Positions 12,013 through 15,780 of a DNA stretch of 15,780 nucleotides are shown in pieces. A program made the translations under genes and the position numbers. Source of the DNA: JAICLL01 sp035252155 (GTDB taxonomy: Bacteria > Planctomycetota > Planctomycetia > Pirellulales > JAICIG01); the NCBI GenBank assembly GCA_035252155.1, contig DATFDL010000454.1, forward strand, positions 1-15,780, read 5' to 3'. Every line of letters begins with the position of its first letter. Position 1 is the first letter of the stretch. The notes beneath the pieces were generated by a model. The model did no database searches. It was given only the letters and a program-made list of their open reading frames with translations, and was not told the DNA's origin.

Positions 12013-12993
12013 ATGGCAGCGATCAACGATCGATGGGCCTTTGAGCGGCCGATCTACGAACTCGAAACGCGGCTGGCCCGGCTCGAGAATCAGGCCGACG
12101 GCGCGCCGGCCAGCGAGGCCGAGGCCGCCGACGAAATCCGCCGCTTGCGCCGCGAGCTGGCCGAAACCAAGAAACGCGTCTACAGCCAGCTCCGCCCTTG
12201 GCAGACCGTGCAGGTCGCCCGGCACGACCACCGGCCGCGCACCGCCGACTATTTGAATCTGATCTTCGACGAGTTCGTCGAGCTGCACGGCGATAAGTCC
12301 TTCGGCGACGACCGCGCGCTGCTGACCGGCTTCGCCAAGCTGGAGCAATACAAAGTGCTTGTGGTCGGCCATCAGAAAGGCCGCACGCTCAAAGAACGCC
12401 TGGAGTGCAATCACGGTTGCGCCCATCCCGAGGGCTACCGCAAGGCCCTGGCCAAAATGAAGCTGGCGGCCAAGTACCGCATGCCGGTGATCTGCCTGAT
12501 CGACACGCCCGGCGCCTATCCGGGCGTGGGCGCCGAAGAGCGCGGCCAGGCCCAGATCATCGCGACCTCGATGTTCGAGATGTCGCGGCTGCAGACGCCG
12601 ATCGTTTGCATCGTCATTGGAGAAGGCGGTTCGGGCGGCGCCCTGGGCATCGGCGTCGGCGACAAAGTGGCCATGCTCGAGCACGCCTACTACTCGGTCA
12701 TCAGCCCCGAGGGCTGCGCCGGCATTTTGTGGAAAAGCGCGGGTCACGCCGAACAAGCCGCCGACGCATTGCGCCTCACATCGAAAGATTTGCTCCGGCT
12801 GGGCGTAATCGACGACGTCATCGAGGAGCCGTTGGGAGGCGCCCATCGCGATCACCACCAGATGGCTGCCAGGCTCAAGATGTACTTCCTCAAAAGCATT
12901 CGCGAGTTGATCGGTCGTCCGACCGATGCCTTGCTGGCAGCCCGGTACGAGAAATTTCGGCGGATGGGCGAGTTCCTCGAACCGGCATCTTAG
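12013..12993 (+). CDS. accA: Acetyl-CoA carboxylase carboxyltransferase subunit alpha
   Basis: With AccD it transfers the carboxyl group from biotin-BCCP to acetyl-CoA, giving malonyl-CoA, the first committed step of fatty-acid synthesis. The 326 residues align along their full length with the known family (E. coli AccA has 319): WAFERPIYELE at the start, RPRTADYL (74-81), GHQKGR (119-124), HPEGYRKALAKM (138-149), the oxyanion-forming IDTPGAYPGVGAEERGQ (163-179), IGEGGSGGALGIGVGDK (202-218), SVISPEGCAGILWK (228-241) and EPLGGAHR (272-279). The in-frame ATG at 11962 would add 17 residues with no family match, so 12013 is chosen; neither has a clear ribosome binding site. accD is not in this window, as is common when the subunits are unlinked. 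Confidence 0.96.
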   Translation: MAAINDRWAFERPIYELETRLARLENQADGAPASEAEAADEIRRLRRELAETKKRVYSQLRPWQTVQVARHDHRPRTADYLNLIFDEFVELHGDKSFGDDRALLTGFAKLEQYKVLVVGHQKGRTLKERLECNHGCAHPEGYRKALAKMKLAAKYRMPVICLIDTPGAYPGVGAEERGQAQIIATSMFEMSRLQTPIVCIVIGEGGSGGALGIGVGDKVAMLEHAYYSVISPEGCAGILWKSAGHAEQAADALRLTSKDLLRLGVIDDVIEEPLGGAHRDHHQMAARLKMYFLKSIRELIGRPTDALLAARYEKFRRMGEFLEPAS

Positions 12994-13130
12994 CCGCTTT
13001 TTGCGGCCGCCCCCAACGTCCGATAATGTTTCTTATGTTCGGTAGGAAGCCCGGTTTTTCCCGAGGTTTTCGCAAATCGGGCCGAGACGCTCCTGCGGCC
13101 GCCTGCCGCCCTTCGGCCGACCGCGGCGGA

Positions 13131-13253
13131 GTGAAACAGAGATCATTCCGCTCGCGGCTCGTAGAACGGAATTCATTCCGCTGCTCAACTCGCAGAACGA
13201 AATTCGTCCCGTTTGTCCGTCTGCCAAACGAAAGCGTTCCGGTTCGTCGGCCC
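13131..13253. repeat. Degenerate tandem repeat, four units of 30-31 bp
   Basis: Units begin at 13131, 13161, 13192 and 13223. They share a central pattern near GAACGAAATTCNTTCCG and a variable 3' half; the second and third are closest to each other. In one plus frame each unit reads about ten residues of the type xERNSFRxxx. The surrounding non-coding stretch 12994-13378 holds no supported gene. Units are diverged, so the array is old or under loose constraint. Confidence 0.5.
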
Positions 13254-13378
13254 GCGGCCACGCAGCAGAATGCTGCTTAAAAAACCTCCGCGATTCGCAG
13301 CCGGCGCCCTTCTCTTCTCTTGCAAGAGGACAGAGCGGGTGCCGGAACGAGTGCGTCCGCAAATGCCGGTCGTGCGGC

Positions 13379-13467
13379 CTGTAGGGAACGGACTCCGTGC
13401 CGTTCCGCGCGGGGCGGCGCGGGGCCGAATCGCAGTTATTGGAACGCATGGAGTCCGCTCCCTACAG
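13379..13467. repeat. REPIN: two inverted GTAG-type REP sequences
   Basis: The left REP is GTAG (13381-13384) followed by the perfect hairpin GGAACGG-ACTCCGTG-CCGTTCC (13385-13406). The right copy, inverted, runs 13441-13467 and ends in CTAC (13462-13465). The full arms 13379-13406 and 13441-13467 match with two substitutions and one indel. A GTAG foot plus hairpin is the known recognition architecture of RAYT transposases, and two such units facing each other form a REPIN. The 34-bp spacer is GC-rich. Confidence 0.75.
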
Positions 13468-13855
13468 ACGCTTTTCCGTCGGGCGTGAAGACCACCGCCG
13501 ACCACGACGTGCGGTCTGCATACTGATGCCAGGTGCAGGTAGCCTCGTCGAGCCGCGCCAGGGCCAGCTCTTGTCCCGGGCCGGCGCGGACCGCCCCGCC
13601 GGTAAGCCAAGCGGGATGATAGGGTCCTACCGCGTCTGAGCGATGATTACCGTTTTCAAAGTGAACGATCACCGGCGACTCGATGCCGATCACGAAAAAG
13701 TGCTCGTCGCCAACCTGCCACAATCCTCCCTGGTGGATGGCCAAAACCGCGCCGTTGCCGTCCACCAGCGACGTGCCGATCGCTTTGAACGAGGTCAACG
13801 GCTCGATCCGTTTCTGACGGCGCGTGATGACATTCTCGAAGTAGATGCGCAGCAT
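13436..13855 (-). CDS. Hypothetical protein, unknown function, REP-derived C-terminus
   Basis: A protein of 139 residues with no family I recognise. It is probably beta-rich and soluble: IGTSLVDGNGAVLAIHQGG, then WQVGDEHFFVIGIESPVIVHFENG, then CTWHQYADRTSWSAVVFTPDG. The ATG at 13855 is chosen because AAGGAG lies nine bases upstream (13865-13870 on the plus strand). A GTG at 13912 would add 19 residues, including a Cys-rich start (LSCGCSKEG) that could be a decayed lipoprotein signal. The final codons, SVGSGLHAFQ, are read from the right arm of the REPIN, so the original 3' end has probably been replaced. Planctomycete-specific genes of this type are common, and the strong ribosome binding site argues that it is expressed. 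Confidence 0.55.
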   Translation of the reverse strand: MLRIYFENVITRRQKRIEPLTSFKAIGTSLVDGNGAVLAIHQGGLWQVGDEHFFVIGIESPVIVHFENGNHRSDAVGPYHPAWLTGGAVRAGPGQELALARLDEATCTWHQYADRTSWSAVVFTPDGKASVGSGLHAFQ

Positions 13856-14036
13856 CGCTTCGGTCTCCTTACGGTCCCATTCGCCCTCCTTTGAACAACC
13901 GCAAGACAGCACGCTGACTTTCGGCGGTCATTATGCAACGCATGTGCCGATCTTCAGGAAATGCCGAAAAGCCAATAATTATTAACCTTGGAGCAATCTT
14001 TTCGCGGAGCTCTGAATCGAGAGGCACCGCATCGCT

Positions 14037-14150
14037 GGTCGCGCCGCGACCAAAGTAGTTCCGACACTCCGTGCCGGAGAATTTCCGTGGCGGAGAATTG
14101 TGGTCGCCGAAGAGCTACCGCGATGCGCGTCACAGAGTGTCGGGGCGACC
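14037..14150. repeat. Inverted-repeat element with GTAG-type REP
   Basis: GGTCGC (from 14037) and GCGACC (to 14150) close the element, and CCGACACTC (14061-14069) pairs with GAGTGTCGG (14134-14142). The left end is itself the dyad GGTCGCG-C-CGCGACC (14037-14051). GTAG at 14055 is followed after seven bases by ACTCCGTGCCG, the same spacing and sequence as in the REPIN at 13381. It lies between the unknown gene and the CvpA-family gene; the non-coding span 13856-14189 contains nothing else I can support. Confidence 0.55.
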
Positions 14151-14189
14151 TTCAGCGCGCCCTTCCATGCCCTGTCGGTCGTCGGCCCT

Positions 14190-14768
14190 TCAACGAGCCG
14201 AACCAGTGGAAGGCCCAGCACGCCGTGGCGATTCAGACGCGGGGCGTTCATTGCCCGGCGGCTCAAGCTCCGCCTCGAGCTTTCGCAGATAGGGGTCGAG
14301 CACGGCGTGGATCTCTTGTGGCATGATCGGATCGGCCCGCTGGATCAACCTCGCGATGTAAGGCCCCGACCGCGATGCCAGTACCAAGTCGCGGCCCCGC
14401 GGCGACAACGTAACGACAAAGAATGTGATCGCCACGCACAGCAGCGTTCCTTTGGCCGCGCCGATCAGCCCGCCCACTTGCCGATCAAACTCTTTCAGCC
14501 GCACCCGTGCAATCGCCTGCGAGACGGCGCGAAACGCCAGCCAGATCGCCAGCGACGTGGCCAGATAGAGCGCCAGCATGGCGATGAACCGATTGAGCGG
14601 TTCGGGCTGCTTGATGTACGGCGCCAGCACGCCGCTGAAGCGGAGCGACACAAAATAACTGGCCACCAGCGAGGCGAGCGACGCCACCTGCCAGGCCATA
14701 CCTTTGACAAACCCAAACAGCGTGGCCGCCGCCAGCACCGAGAGCATCACGAGGTCGTAGGGCTGCAT
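14190..14768 (-). CDS. CvpA family membrane protein
   Basis: A 192-residue inner-membrane protein of the colicin V production (CvpA) family. Four membrane helices are visible, about 4-24, 29-47, 61-83 and 99-121. Family features include the N-terminal DLVMLSVLAAATLFGFVKGM with its helix-breaking glycines and the loop EFDRQVGGLIGAAKG (93-107). Residues 122-168 form a cytoplasmic or periplasmic helical tail, and the last 24 residues are Pro/Ser/Arg-rich and poorly conserved in type. The ATG at 14768 gives the standard family start. In proteobacteria CvpA is tied to envelope homeostasis and often lies beside purF, which is absent here. It is divergent from the gene at 15093, with the AT-rich repeat between them. 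Confidence 0.88.
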   Translation of the reverse strand: MQPYDLVMLSVLAAATLFGFVKGMAWQVASLASLVASYFVSLRFSGVLAPYIKQPEPLNRFIAMLALYLATSLAIWLAFRAVSQAIARVRLKEFDRQVGGLIGAAKGTLLCVAITFFVVTLSPRGRDLVLASRSGPYIARLIQRADPIMPQEIHAVLDPYLRKLEAELEPPGNERPASESPRRAGPSTGSAR

Positions 14769-14862
14769 AGGGGCGGCAGTCTAACGGCGGAACGTCCGGC
14801 GGCGAAGAGCAAACCGGCGGTTCTCCGTCGCTGAAGCGCCGTAGGGCAGGGCACGGCGGCCT

Positions 14863-14997
14863 GGAAGGAAAGTCAAAATGCAAAATGTAAAAGTCAAAAC
14901 CGGGAAACCTCGAGGGCACATGCGCGATGTCGGCCACTCCGGCCACTTTTGACTTTTGCATTTTTCATTTTGCATTTTGACTTTCCCCCTTCCTTCC
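14863..14997. repeat. AT-rich inverted repeat in the CvpA/hydrolase divergent region
   Basis: The left arm 14863-14899 (with AAAGTCAAAATGCAAAATG) and the right arm 14947-14997 are complementary, with short gaps. The right arm is longer by a CATTTTTCATTT-type segment and a CCCCC insert. Both are far more AT-rich than the surrounding genome. The 47-nt loop is GC-rich and has GGCCACTCCGGCCAC. Similar AT-rich arms are, from memory, dispersed in soil planctomycete and verrucomicrobial genomes; this was not checked. It could also act as a transcriptional insulator between the divergent genes. Confidence 0.65.
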
Positions 14998-15092
14998 ATG
15001 GCCGCATACCTGCTCTTGGCCTCCAGAAGCAATTCCGTTAAAGTCTCGCCCCGCGAATTCGTCGTGCCGTCCGCCGCGTGAAAGGAGTCGCC

Positions 15093-15780
15093 ATGCCGGT
15101 CTTCCAGATCCACATTTCCGCCAGCACAGCCCTGGGAATCGGATATGGCGTTGGCGCCGCCGCACTCTACGATGTGCCGTTGCCCACCTGCATCTTATCG
15201 GCCGGATTGTGCAGCGTGTCGGGCATGCTGCCCGACTTGGACAGCGGGCCGGGCATTCCACTGCGCGAGAGCCTCTGCTTCGCCGCCGCCTTTGTGCCGA
15301 TGCTGCTTTTCGATCGCGCCCGCGAGATGGGCTGGACGCACGAAACCATGGTCCTCTGGGGCGCCGCGCTTTATCTGCTCATACGCTTTGGCCTGGGATG
15401 GTTCCTCAGGCATCACAGCATCCACCGCGGAATTTTTCATAGCATTCCGATGTGCATGATTTTCGCCGGGCTGGCGTTTTTGTTATGCAACACCGGCGAT
15501 TTGGCACTGCGCTATTACAAGGCGGGGGCCGTCGTGATCGGATTCATGTCACATTTGATTCTCGACGAAATCTGGAGCGTCGAGCGGGTGGGCTTCGGCC
15601 TGCATTTAAAGAGCTCGTTCGGCACGGCAGTCAAGCTCTGGGCGCGCTGTTGGTGGTCGACGGCGCTTACCTATGCTTGCCTGTTGGTAGTTTCGGTGCT
15701 CGTGCTGAACGACCCAATCTGGTCGGGCGTATCCCCCACCGGTCGCGAGCTGCACAACATCGCGTCTGACATCGTTGAAG
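15093..15780 (+). CDS. Membrane-bound metal-dependent hydrolase, YdjM/DUF457-like (3' end beyond window)
   Basis: The frame is open to the window end, 229 complete codons without a stop. The motifs are those of the membrane-bound metal-dependent hydrolase family that includes YdjM: an N-terminal histidine in QIHISAST (5-12), GMLPDLDSGPG (44-54), HHSIHRGIFHSIP (107-119) and GFMSHLILDEIWS (150-162). The conserved His and Asp residues in these motifs are the presumed metal ligands. Membrane helices are visible near 11-28, 62-74, 84-105, 118-133, 143-158 and 190-206. The ATG at 15093 is well supported by AAAGGAG at 15081-15087, five bases upstream. The C-terminus, probably at least 20-60 residues, lies outside. 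Substrate is unknown for the family. Confidence 0.85.
   Translation, partial: MPVFQIHISASTALGIGYGVGAAALYDVPLPTCILSAGLCSVSGMLPDLDSGPGIPLRESLCFAAAFVPMLLFDRAREMGWTHETMVLWGAALYLLIRFGLGWFLRHHSIHRGIFHSIPMCMIFAGLAFLLCNTGDLALRYYKAGAVVIGFMSHLILDEIWSVERVGFGLHLKSSFGTAVKLWARCWWSTALTYACLLVVSVLVLNDPIWSGVSPTGRELHNIASDIVE

Noticed and set aside
11986..12858. 290-codon open frame on the minus strand
   Set aside because: It is antisense to accA, whose protein matches its family end to end.
13131..13253. CRISPR-like spacing of 30-31 bp
   Set aside because: The similar parts are diverged and contiguous, without constant repeats separated by unique spacers, and no cas gene is present.
12405..13280. 291-codon open frame on the plus strand
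   Set aside because: Its first two thirds are an out-of-frame reading of accA; the rest only reads through the tandem repeat at 13131-13253.
14100..14834. 244-codon open frame on the plus strand
   Set aside because: It is antisense to the CvpA-family gene and rich in Arg, Gln and His without any motif.

Overview
The window looks like a chromosomal segment of a planctomycete, probably Pirellulales-like. The best marker is the secreted protein at 3688-4788, which carries two copies of the TIGR03000 domain, a family known essentially only from Planctomycetes. The high-GC coding sequence, frequent GTG starts, an exported isoaspartyl methyltransferase and many different intergenic hairpin repeats fit the same origin. 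I see no rRNA, tRNA, CRISPR array, prophage or intact insertion sequence.

Layout. 1-878: a truncated REP-associated transposase (RAYT, minus strand), then about 425 bp unusually dense in inverted repeats. 879-1949: a poxvirus-type topoisomerase IB. 1950-2208: a Tat-signal stub running into a nested inverted repeat, then a promoter. 2209-4890: an exported PIMT-like methyltransferase and the TIGR03000 surface/envelope protein, closed by a strong intrinsic terminator. 4962-7201: a membrane-protein cluster (a conserved partner protein translationally coupled to an HTTM protein, then a small two-helix membrane protein). 7187-7444 (minus): a small conserved protein of unknown function. 7563-8582: aspartate-semialdehyde dehydrogenase. 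8623-8897: a 16-codon BrnT-like stub coupled to a small antitoxin-like protein. 8975-12993: truA, a GT4 glycosyltransferase overlapping it, a soluble Hanks-type kinase and accA, all on the plus strand. 12994-15092: a repeat-rich stretch with a degenerate tandem repeat, a GTAG-type REPIN, an unknown minus-strand protein, another inverted-repeat element, a CvpA-family membrane protein (minus) and an AT-rich inverted repeat. 15093-end: a YdjM-like membrane metal-dependent hydrolase, cut by the window edge.

Most genes are housekeeping (lysine/threonine/methionine pathway, tRNA pseudouridylation, fatty-acid synthesis), mixed with lineage-specific envelope genes. No single operon explains the whole window. 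The clearest coupled units are the partner/HTTM pair (ATGA overlap) and truA/glycosyltransferase (31-nt overlap). The most unusual property is intergenic: at least six unrelated hairpin-repeat families sit in one 15.8 kb stretch, beside gene stubs (RAYT, Tat signal, BrnT-like) that suggest repeated insertion and decay. The best candidates for undescribed biology are the HTTM/partner pair, the exported methyltransferase with its extra C-terminal domain, and the REP/RAYT landscape. All functional statements come from reading motifs by eye; no database search was run.
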